Positions 1 through 7,266 of a DNA stretch of 35,405 nucleotides are shown here, in pieces. The stretch covers positions 1-35,405 of IMG/VR virus record IMGVR_UViG_3300048839_001537, one strand, 5' to 3'. The notes under the pieces were generated by a model that saw nothing but the letters and a program-made list of their open reading frames with translations, was not told the origin of the DNA and did not search any database. Source of the stretch: a virus. The stretch's first letter is position 1. Every line of letters begins with the position of its first letter. A program made the translations under genes and the position numbers.

Positions 1-115
1 GACTTAGCGATTTAGCGGAAAAATTCTGGGTGGAAAATTTGCAAAATTTTGGGGTTTAATGGAATGCCTTGAATGATAGCGGAATGGGTGGAAATTTATA
101 CCAATTGTGCTAAAA

Positions 116-508
116 ATGATTAAAAAAGCTGTCCTTTTTTTCGGCTTGGTGGTGTTGGATATTTGGTACATGAGTGGTTTTATTTCTACTGCACAGGCTG
201 TGAAGTTGATGAGGACAGTTGAACAAGACGGTATGCCTGTGCCGTTTGATTTGCAGTTTATAACTGCAGACAGGCGCAGAAAGCATGGTGGTGAAATTGT
301 AAATGTGAAGGATGCAATTTTAAAAGGTGCGAAGAAAAAAACTGTTGCAAAAATGCATTTTGAAAAATTGGATGCGATACAGAATAAGAAGGATCCTTCT
401 CATAGTGTGCATGGGACGGTGAATGTTTTTGTGCCTCATAGTAATAAAACCATGAAGGTGCATGTGCGATTGATTACGGGAATTAACCAGACAAGAGTTG
501 GATACTGA
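116..508 (+). CDS. Hypothetical protein with N-terminal membrane segment, between terminase and portal
   Basis: I do not recognise this 130-residue protein. A hydrophobic stretch at about residues 5-25 suggests a membrane anchor or signal peptide; the rest is basic and rich in Lys, with a valine-rich beta-like tail. I chose the ATG at 116; an in-frame GTG at 107 would add three residues. Its stop overlaps the portal start (TGATG), so the two are translationally coupled. If the molecule is circular, it follows the large terminase directly. A small structural or packaging accessory role is only inferred from position. Confidence 0.6.
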   Translation: MIKKAVLFFGLVVLDIWYMSGFISTAQAVKLMRTVEQDGMPVPFDLQFITADRRRKHGGEIVNVKDAILKGAKKKTVAKMHFEKLDAIQNKKDPSHSVHGTVNVFVPHSNKTMKVHVRLITGINQTRVGY

Positions 509-1833
509 TGATTGAGCAAATAGCGGAGGGAACTTTTACAATGGTGGATGGTGCTGTGCTTGCCACAGTGCCAACGGGACCATCCGGGCCGGGTGCGTTG
601 CCTTCATTCTCTGCAGCGAAGAGTACGACTAACAGTAGCAAGGTTGCTTTTTGGGGGCCGAATAATACATTCCCTCAAGATGTGATTCGAGAGACTGAAG
701 TGGGATCTTTTGTTGGCACTGTCTTAGATTGGAAAGCGCGTGCATTGTATGGTGCAGGGCTTGCTTATGGCAAGGTGACTGGCGTGAAGGATAATGGAGA
801 GGAAATTTTTGTTGCTGAAAACAAAAACAAAGAGATTAATGATTTCTTGAGGCGATCCAATTTTGAGAGGTCTTATTTGTTTCGTGCTATAACCGATTTG
901 TATTATTTCTATAATGTTTTTCCTGAGTTAATTGTAAGTAGAGATAGAAGTAAAATCGTTGATATTAATACCAAAGATGCTTCTTTTTGTAGGCATGAGG
1001 TGCAGAATGAGAAGGGTATTTCTGAGCATGTGTATTATAATTCAAATTGGAGTAATGGTGGTACTGCCGAAAATAGTGTGAAGATTCCTTCACTTGATCC
1101 GTATTGGGATCCTGCGGAGAGTTTGAGGGAGCGCAGGGATGGGTACAGGTTTATTTATCCACTTTCCTATCCTACTCCGGGTAAATCTTATTATTCATTG
1201 GCTCATTGGAATATGATTCGCACCAGCGGGTGGCTTGATGCTGCTAATGCAATTGCGGTGTACAAAAAGAGTTTGATGAAAAACCAGTTTACGGTGAAGT
1301 ATCTTTTTGAGACTACTCCGGAGTATTGGACATGGAAGAATAAGGACTATAAGGATTTAACAAAAGAAGCTCGTGACCAGCTACACAAAACGGAGCTCTC
1401 GAACCTGAGTAATTATATGAAGGGTGAGCAGAATGCAGGCAACAGCATTATGACTATCACCTTCTTTGATCCTGTGACGAAACAGAATATCCCTGGGCTG
1501 AAGATTACGGCGATTGATGATAAGTTGAAGGATGGTGCTTACATCGAAGATTCTCAGGAAGCATCTTCTCATTTGCTTTATGCTTTGGGTGTGGATGGTA
1601 CCTTGATTGGTAATGCTCCGGGCAAGGGTATGGGCGCGGGTAGCGGTAGTGATAAGCGTGTGGCGTTTAACAATTACATCTCACTTTGTGAAATGCACAG
1701 AGATATTATTCTTGAGCCATTGTATGTGATTAAAGATTACAACGGGTGGGATGAAGAATATGAATTTAGATTAAAAATTCCTGCGATAATGACTCAGGAT
1801 AAAGGAAAAGAAACTCAACAACAAAGCTCATAA
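508..1833 (+). CDS. Phage portal protein (probable)
   Basis: A 441-residue protein of typical portal length, placed after the terminase (if circular) and before connector proteins. Visible features fit portals of Bacteroidetes siphoviruses: an N-terminal segment on 'wing' proteins, a long helical middle region (about residues 200-300, rich in Trp, Lys and Tyr), a Gly-rich stretch around residue 370 and a charged C-terminus. Portals form the dodecameric ring at the capsid vertex through which DNA is pumped and to which the tail joins. Start ATG overlaps the upstream stop. The call rests on position, size and overall look rather than a diagnostic motif. Confidence 0.68.
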   Translation: MIEQIAEGTFTMVDGAVLATVPTGPSGPGALPSFSAAKSTTNSSKVAFWGPNNTFPQDVIRETEVGSFVGTVLDWKARALYGAGLAYGKVTGVKDNGEEIFVAENKNKEINDFLRRSNFERSYLFRAITDLYYFYNVFPELIVSRDRSKIVDINTKDASFCRHEVQNEKGISEHVYYNSNWSNGGTAENSVKIPSLDPYWDPAESLRERRDGYRFIYPLSYPTPGKSYYSLAHWNMIRTSGWLDAANAIAVYKKSLMKNQFTVKYLFETTPEYWTWKNKDYKDLTKEARDQLHKTELSNLSNYMKGEQNAGNSIMTITFFDPVTKQNIPGLKITAIDDKLKDGAYIEDSQEASSHLLYALGVDGTLIGNAPGKGMGAGSGSDKRVAFNNYISLCEMHRDIILEPLYVIKDYNGWDEEYEFRLKIPAIMTQDKGKETQQQSS

Positions 1834-1835
1834 CA

Positions 1836-2564
1836 ATGGAAATTAATTATGAATTAGCAAAAAAATTCGTGCAGGATGCTTCTCGTGCTCATGTGAAAAG
1901 CCATGACGTTGTCCGGTATAACTCAACAGATTTAGAAGGACTGTTCAGCGAAGATGGAAATTTAAGCATCTGTTTTGGGAGTATTTTCGTTCTAGGTTCA
2001 GAAAGTACCAGACCTGATTTTAGCTTCAGTAATGATTTTGGATTTAATAAACCCGAATTGAATTTGGAAGATTTCTTTCAGGGCGAAAAATACGGAGCAA
2101 TTGAAGCATCGTATCAACTTTTTAATGGTAGTAATGTAGGTGCTGAAGATCATAAGGGCAGAGTTTGGTTTGTGGGTTATCATTTTGAATTAGAATATCG
2201 TTATGGTCCGGATATGTTGGCTGAATTGGATTTTGAAAATGATGTTGATCCTGTTTCGGGGTGGGAATATAATTCCGGTGCATGGCTACACACCTCTGGC
2301 ACTACAAACCTGCTCATTGATACTCCAAAACTTACAGAGGGCGAGATGTACCAAGTAATTGCAACCATCACCGGAATGACTGCCGGAACGGTAGTGCCAG
2401 TGCTAGCAGACACAGTGGGTGATGAGATTACGGAAGATGGAGAATATACGATGAACATTCTTGCCGGTGGTGGTGACGATGCGCTGTCTTTCTCTCCAAG
2501 CTCAGATTTTGATGGGAAAATTTCAGTAAGGCCAATTCTTAAAGAACGTATTGATGCTAATTAG
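1836..2564 (+). CDS. Virion accessory protein with C-terminal carbohydrate-binding-like beta sandwich
   Basis: 242 residues. The N-terminal half is not recognised. Residues about 125-240 have the rhythm of a jelly-roll decoration domain seen on many phage structural proteins: a Gly-Trp start, a Thr/Ser patch, a 'GEMYQVIATITG' strand, a 'DGEYTMNI' strand and a final 'F-S-P-S-S-D-F-D-G' loop before the last strand. Such domains bind glycans or decorate the virion surface. The gene starts 3 bases after the portal stop and overlaps the next gene by 11 bases, so it is co-expressed with the connector genes. Surface decoration or cell-wall binding is inference. Confidence 0.55.
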   Translation: MEINYELAKKFVQDASRAHVKSHDVVRYNSTDLEGLFSEDGNLSICFGSIFVLGSESTRPDFSFSNDFGFNKPELNLEDFFQGEKYGAIEASYQLFNGSNVGAEDHKGRVWFVGYHFELEYRYGPDMLAELDFENDVDPVSGWEYNSGAWLHTSGTTNLLIDTPKLTEGEMYQVIATITGMTAGTVVPVLADTVGDEITEDGEYTMNILAGGGDDALSFSPSSDFDGKISVRPILKERIDAN

Positions 2565-3540
2565 AAGCACGGAGGATATAAAGAAGTTTTTTCCGGTGAC
2601 TGAGGGATTCGATTTTGAGGACTTTTTACCTCATCTGAATTCTGCGTTGGAAAAATACATCTATCCTTTTTTGTCGCAGGCTCAGTATGATGATTTGGAT
2701 GCTGCTTTCAAGAGTGATCCTCAGATATTGAATCCAAGGCAGGAGGCTCTGCTTCCTTATGTTCAGAGAATGCTTGTGAATGCAGGGATGTTTAAGTATG
2801 CATTTTTGGGTGATAAGATCATTGGAAAAAACGGGATCAGTGTTAATGAGACGGAATCTGTGAAGATGGCTGCTCAGTGGCGTATTGAGGATTTGAAAGA
2901 GTATGCCTTGAATGAGTATGATGATGCCACGGAGAGTTTGTTGGAGTATTTGGAAAAGAATAAGACGTATTATGAGCTGTGGACAAGTAGCCAGGCATAT
3001 ACTTTGTTCAGAGAGTGTTTCATTAATTCATCCGAAGAATTTTCTGATCTGTTCCGTTTAGGGAATAAGCGTAGAACATTTTTGGCATTGAAAGGATTGA
3101 TGAAGCAGGTGGAGATTGATTCGATAATGAGCGTCACCGGGAAAGATTTGTTTGATGAAATTAAATCTCAGATCTATTCAAACACGGTGAGTGCGAATAA
3201 TTCTGCTTTGCTATTGATGATAATGCCTTGTGTGGCCAGCTTGACTGGGGCAAGGGCTTGCGGGGAGCTGGCATTTGCCATTGAAGATGGTGGGCTCACC
3301 GTAATGAGCACCAGTTCCTCATTGACTCAAAAGGTGAAGTCTGCTCCTACGGAGAATGTACTTTCATTCAAAATGAAAAGTGCAATGGAGTATGGTGAAA
3401 GGTACCAGGAGAAACTCCGGAAGTATTTATTCGCTAATCATGGGACCTATCCTTTGTATGAGGCAGATACGAGCGTGTATATAGTTTCTCCTACTACCGA
3501 TATTAACACTGCCGGAAGTGGTGTATATGGAATGATGTGA
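2554..3540 (+). CDS. DUF6712-like structural/connector protein
   Basis: 328 residues, starting at ATG 2554 inside the end of the preceding gene; an in-frame TTG at 2551 is also possible. The N-terminus (a Leu-Ile start, an IKKFFPV motif, then acidic helices with conserved FL and YD motifs) resembles the DUF6712 family of Bacteroidetes phage structural proteins. The protein is mostly helical. Position between portal and lysis genes suggests a head-tail connector or adaptor. I cannot separate adaptor from another head protein. Confidence 0.55.
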   Translation: MLIRSTEDIKKFFPVTEGFDFEDFLPHLNSALEKYIYPFLSQAQYDDLDAAFKSDPQILNPRQEALLPYVQRMLVNAGMFKYAFLGDKIIGKNGISVNETESVKMAAQWRIEDLKEYALNEYDDATESLLEYLEKNKTYYELWTSSQAYTLFRECFINSSEEFSDLFRLGNKRRTFLALKGLMKQVEIDSIMSVTGKDLFDEIKSQIYSNTVSANNSALLLMIMPCVASLTGARACGELAFAIEDGGLTVMSTSSSLTQKVKSAPTENVLSFKMKSAMEYGERYQEKLRKYLFANHGTYPLYEADTSVYIVSPTTDINTAGSGVYGMM

Positions 3541-3547
3541 TAAAGTG

Positions 3548-3892
3548 ATGATGAAAATGCTTAAAACGTGGAAAGAGGAGTTCATTGGTTTGCCTTTGGC
3601 TCTATTGGCGTTTTTCATTTTAGCCGAAGTGGTGAGATACTTTGATCCAACGGCCGGAGTGTACGACACGGGGGTGCTACTGATCATCATTTATTCGCTG
3701 GTGAGGGCTATGTTCTTTAGCTGGTTTGCATGGCTGGCAATTAGATGGGTGTTTCCGGTGCTGTGGACTTTTTTTCAGGAAGAATTTGTGGATGCATTTA
3801 ATAAACTGAGTGAATGGCAAAAAATAAAAATATCGTTGCTTGTCTTCTTTGCATTCTTCTTCTCTCTGGTGTTGCTTGGGGTGAATCCGTAA
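3548..3892 (+). CDS. Holin candidate (three-TM membrane protein)
   Basis: About 114 residues with three hydrophobic segments: roughly residues 14-30, 40-70 and 93-112. This fits the class I holin plan, in which the protein accumulates in the inner membrane and opens at a set time. It sits directly before a secreted peptidoglycan hydrolase gene and a spanin candidate, which supports a lysis role. The start could be GTG 3545, ATG 3548 or ATG 3551; dual nearby starts are common for holin/antiholin pairs, but this is not shown here. Its last 79 bases overlap the endolysin gene in another frame. Holins share no sequence motif, so the call depends on topology and context. Confidence 0.6.
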   Translation: MMKMLKTWKEEFIGLPLALLAFFILAEVVRYFDPTAGVYDTGVLLIIIYSLVRAMFFSWFAWLAIRWVFPVLWTFFQEEFVDAFNKLSEWQKIKISLLVFFAFFFSLVLLGVNP

Positions 3893-4377
3893 ACTATTGC
3901 AGGGAGTGTGTCGTTGATCATGCATATACTCAGGTAGGAATTCGGGAGCTTACAGGGAACAATGATGGAAAAGAAGTGGAAGCGTTTCTACGGTACACTA
4001 ATCTGGGAGCTGGATATCCTTGGTGTGCTGCTTTTGTTGCTTCTGTACTTCATTTTTGCGGGATAAAAAATCCTGCCAGTGCTTATTCTCCGGATTGGTT
4101 TAAGAAAAATGTTGTGTACAAGCGGGATAATTCTCGTTTGAATGATGCTGATAAGGTGCTGCCTTCTGATGTTTTTGGTATTTATTTTCCATCGAAGGGA
4201 AGGGTGGCTCATGTGGGGTTGGTAGTGAAGCAGGATGGAGGATATATCGTCACCATTGAAGGCAATACCAATGATGCATTGAGCAGGGATGGCGATGGAG
4301 TGTACTGCAAAAGGCGGTTGAAGTCTCAAATTTATGTTGTGAGCCGTTGGATAAGTTCAAATGCTGACCGTATATGA
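3814..4377 (+). CDS. Endolysin, CHAP/NlpC-P60-like cysteine peptidase with export signal
   Basis: 187 residues. Residues 6-22 form a hydrophobic segment ending in a plausible signal peptidase site (AWG-E), so the enzyme is exported by Sec or tethered as a signal-arrest-release type. The catalytic set is visible: Cys71 in YPWCAAFV, His133 in VAHVGLV, and a polar residue in the following EGNTN motif (about residues 149-153). Such enzymes cut peptidoglycan peptides. The start lies inside the holin candidate gene, and the signal is encoded in the overlap; the end overlaps the next gene by 4 bases (ATGA). A cell-wall enzyme used for virion entry is a less likely alternative given the neighbours. 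Confidence 0.75.
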   Translation: MAKNKNIVACLLCILLLSGVAWGESVNYCRECVVDHAYTQVGIRELTGNNDGKEVEAFLRYTNLGAGYPWCAAFVASVLHFCGIKNPASAYSPDWFKKNVVYKRDNSRLNDADKVLPSDVFGIYFPSKGRVAHVGLVVKQDGGYIVTIEGNTNDALSRDGDGVYCKRRLKSQIYVVSRWISSNADRI

Positions 4378-4838
4378 AAAAGATATTTGCCTTCCTCTTG
4401 TTTATTGTACTCCTGAGCAGTTGTGCTAAGAAGATCACCAGCGTTTCCACTTTTGAGCAAAGTGACAGCACGCGCGTGGATTCAGTGGTGTCCTATGTAG
4501 ATACAACCGTGGTGGTGCCGGCAGATAGTTCTGTATTGACGGCCGTGGTGGTGGATGGCGAACTTCCGGAGGTGAAGGTGGTGACCGGTAGATCCCGGAT
4601 AAAGGTTTCTGTGAAGAAAGGAGAATTGAAAGCGGAGTGCTACTGTGATTCTCTGGAAAAAGAATTTAAGATTCTGCAGACCAAAGTGAAGCAGACAAAT
4701 GTGAAAAAGGAGAAGAAGTCTGAGCACACTGTTGATAAAGTTAATTATTTGACATGGTGGCAAAAGCTATTGATGTGGATCGGAGTGGTGGCTTTGTTAT
4801 TTGTTGCAGGTATGTTGGTTAAAAAATTCTATTTCTAA
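4374..4838 (+). CDS. Unimolecular spanin candidate (outer-membrane lipoprotein with C-terminal TM)
   Basis: 154 residues with a lipoprotein signal (LLSSC lipobox, lipidated Cys17) and a single C-terminal transmembrane segment (about residues 131-150, flanked by WWQK and KKF). The region between is periplasmic: Ser/Thr/Val-rich, then a Lys/Glu-rich stretch that may form a coiled coil. An outer-membrane lipid anchor plus an inner-membrane anchor in one chain is the layout of u-spanins such as phage T1 gp11, which fuse the two membranes in the last lysis step. It follows the endolysin by ATGA overlap. No separate Rz/Rz1 pair is seen. Function is inferred from topology and context. Confidence 0.68.
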   Translation: MKKIFAFLLFIVLLSSCAKKITSVSTFEQSDSTRVDSVVSYVDTTVVVPADSSVLTAVVVDGELPEVKVVTGRSRIKVSVKKGELKAECYCDSLEKEFKILQTKVKQTNVKKEKKSEHTVDKVNYLTWWQKLLMWIGVVALLFVAGMLVKKFYF

Positions 4839-4841
4839 GAG

Positions 4842-5612
4842 ATGAGCTGTCTGTTGGTTGGAAAATATAATTATTCACTCCCGGATGATTGGTCCGGGGT
4901 TTCCGATGCTCAGTTTTTGGCTTTTGCAAAATACAGGGCGCGGAATCTTTCGGAACGGGAGATATTGAGAAGGCTGGTATTTGCCTGGAGTGGAATGCCG
5001 GCAAAGGTTTATCTGCTCATGAATTTTGCTCAAGTGACCAATATTGCTCAGAGCTTGGATTGGGTATTTACAGAAAGCTATCCGTCTAAAAACATGATCC
5101 CTACGGTGGTTTCCGGCGGGGTGAAATTATACGGACCGGGTGATGGGTTCCGCCATGTGCTAGTGAAGGAATGGCTTTGTGCTGATCCTGTCATTAGGGT
5201 GTATCAGAAGGAGAAAAGTATAAAGAGCCTGGATAAACTGGTGTGCTTTCTCTATAGGCCGGAGCGCGCGGATGGTGTGATGAGTGGTGACAGGCGAGAG
5301 CATTTTGATGAGTTTGTGTGCATGGATCGATTGGATCTGATTGCTAAGTTGTCACATGCAGAGAAGCTGGCAATTGCGATGAATTATATCGGTATGTGGA
5401 CACAGGTGGTGGCTGATTTTAAACGGGCTTTCAGTGGTGGTGGAAGCGGAAAAAACTTTGGTGTGCCGGGAATGGTGCATGATTTAGCAGGGCCTGAGCT
5501 TGGTACTGTTCAGGAGATTGAAAGCAATTGGACAATCAGAAATTTACTTTGGATTGTAGAGAAAAACGAGACGCGGAGATTGGAGGCAAAATCAAGAAAC
5601 AATAATGAGTAA
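4842..5612 (+). CDS. Hypothetical protein of the tail gene block
   Basis: 256 residues, mixed alpha/beta, not recognised. It has an N-terminal half rich in aromatic residues (YSLPDDW, FAKYRARNLSEREILRRL), a Gly-rich loop (GGGSGKNFG) near residue 200 and a charged C-terminus. It starts 3 bases after the spanin candidate and overlaps the next gene by 8 bases. In comparable Bacteroidetes prophages a protein of this type lies just upstream of tail genes, where tail assembly chaperones usually sit. That role is a guess from position. Confidence 0.5.
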   Translation: MSCLLVGKYNYSLPDDWSGVSDAQFLAFAKYRARNLSEREILRRLVFAWSGMPAKVYLLMNFAQVTNIAQSLDWVFTESYPSKNMIPTVVSGGVKLYGPGDGFRHVLVKEWLCADPVIRVYQKEKSIKSLDKLVCFLYRPERADGVMSGDRREHFDEFVCMDRLDLIAKLSHAEKLAIAMNYIGMWTQVVADFKRAFSGGGSGKNFGVPGMVHDLAGPELGTVQEIESNWTIRNLLWIVEKNETRRLEAKSRNNNE

Positions 5613-6114
5613 AATAATCACATATCCACAGTATAGTGACTACTTCAGGGCACTCTCTGAAAAGCACAAGAAACTCAATCCCACTGAGACGGTGGGTGCA
5701 TCTCATTTCTATGAGTTTGAGGAAGATTTCATGGGACTTAATTTAAAGCCATTGAGCATGATCCTGCTCCCTCCTATTTGTAAACCTGTTGATGACAGGT
5801 CCGATAATGTGAGGAAGGAATTTAATTCTGAATTCTGGATTCTAAAGACAGTAAAAAAGCAGAGAACATCAGATAGACATGCGGCACTGGAAGAATGTGA
5901 GGCCATTGGATGGGATTTGATTAAGCGAATTAAAAAAGATACGGCAAACTACTCACTTGGTGCCGGAAGGATTGTGCAGTATTTTGATTTGAGTACAGTG
6001 ACGTGGGACCAGATAAAGCCGGCAAAGCATTCGGATAATTATCATGGCTATAGTTTTGAATTTACGTTTTCCAATAATATTTCTATTGTGGAAGATGAAG
6101 CAAATTGGTGGTAA
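5605..6114 (+). CDS. Hypothetical tail-block protein
   Basis: 169 residues, not recognised. It has no signal peptide or membrane segment. Notable features are a central proline-rich stretch (LLPPICKPVDD) and a beta-rich end with NNISIVED. The ATG overlaps the preceding gene by 8 bases, and the next gene starts 3 bases after the stop, so it is part of the same translationally coupled tail operon. Size and place fit a tail completion or chaperone protein, without direct proof. Confidence 0.5.
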   Translation: MSKIITYPQYSDYFRALSEKHKKLNPTETVGASHFYEFEEDFMGLNLKPLSMILLPPICKPVDDRSDNVRKEFNSEFWILKTVKKQRTSDRHAALEECEAIGWDLIKRIKKDTANYSLGAGRIVQYFDLSTVTWDQIKPAKHSDNYHGYSFEFTFSNNISIVEDEANWW

Positions 6115-6117
6115 GCG

Positions 6118-7266
6118 ATGGGACTGATTACAGAATTTAAAGATGTAAGTTTTGCAGCAAATCCAATATTTGCTGTGCATGAGTTTTCTTCCGTGCCTGC
6201 TCCTGCAGATACCGCTATTTTGGTATTGTTCAATTGTGTGGTCAACGGAAGGACTAAGTCAACCCGGTGGAACCAGTATTTCGATGAAGTCTCAGGCAGA
6301 ACGGTAGTAAGGGCAGACGAATACTTGTCAGGAATGATGGCTGGTGAGTTTGATTTTCCTGATCCATCAGCTGTAATTCCGTTTGATTGTCCTAATTCAA
6401 TCGGTGAATTTGACTATGAAATAACAGGAGATTATGCCTCTACACTTACCGGTGGTTTTCAGGTAATGAGAGGCGGGCTTCCGTTCCAAGTCTATCCGGA
6501 TACGGATTACTTCACAGATATTTATCCTACTAAGAAATTCCTGACATGGCACCCGGATTCAAAAAAGGTATTGCCTACTTCTAAAGAGTACCTGTATTTT
6601 CTGAAAGCCTTCTCCGGATCTACCAGCTTTAAGGTGAAGGTGACACTGAATTTCACGGATGGCACTTCTACTAATTATGATGCTGCTACTCATTCAGTGA
6701 CAGGTGTAAGTCCGTTGATGCAGGTATTTGGTGTGCCGGTGGGATATGTGGAGTTGGATATTGCCTCTCACCTGGGTGGAAAGGTGGTATGGCATTATGA
6801 TGTGGTGATCACTGACTCCGGTGGTACTCCAATTTCTGAATCTCGGAAGTATTATGTGGATTATGACTATTACCATAATTCACGGGTATTTCATTGGGCC
6901 AATTCGATCAATGGCGTGGATACACTCATTGCCACCGGCCAGGCCAAATCGAAGAGTGCGATCACTTCTCAAACGCTTGGAAGAATTGTGCAGCATGATT
7001 ACGGCGTGACTGCCGGTCAGAAGTACAGGACAAACATTTTAGAGCAGTACAGCTTGAAGGTGAGTACAGGCTTCAAAGATCAGCAAACGATCAGCCATTA
7101 CAGGGATATGCTGCTTTCTAAGCATGTGGTGGAAGAAGTGAATGGCCGTTTTTTACCCATTGAAATCATCCCGGGATCCTTTGCCATTGAAGAAGAGGGG
7201 GCATTCCTTCCATCGTTGGAATTTGAATATAGGTATTTATATCAAAATTCAGTTTTTGCACCATGA
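6118..7266 (+). CDS. Probable tail structural protein (beta-rich)
   Basis: 382 residues, dominated by alternating hydrophobic/polar beta strands and Gly/Ser/Thr turns, with many aromatic residues, as in phage tail tip or baseplate proteins. No catalytic motif is visible. The stop overlaps the start of the following 738-residue tail protein (ATGA), suggesting they are made in fixed ratio and act together, possibly as distal tail and tail-hub partners. The assignment is by composition and neighbourhood. Confidence 0.5.
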   Translation: MGLITEFKDVSFAANPIFAVHEFSSVPAPADTAILVLFNCVVNGRTKSTRWNQYFDEVSGRTVVRADEYLSGMMAGEFDFPDPSAVIPFDCPNSIGEFDYEITGDYASTLTGGFQVMRGGLPFQVYPDTDYFTDIYPTKKFLTWHPDSKKVLPTSKEYLYFLKAFSGSTSFKVKVTLNFTDGTSTNYDAATHSVTGVSPLMQVFGVPVGYVELDIASHLGGKVVWHYDVVITDSGGTPISESRKYYVDYDYYHNSRVFHWANSINGVDTLIATGQAKSKSAITSQTLGRIVQHDYGVTAGQKYRTNILEQYSLKVSTGFKDQQTISHYRDMLLSKHVVEEVNGRFLPIEIIPGSFAIEEEGAFLPSLEFEYRYLYQNSVFAP

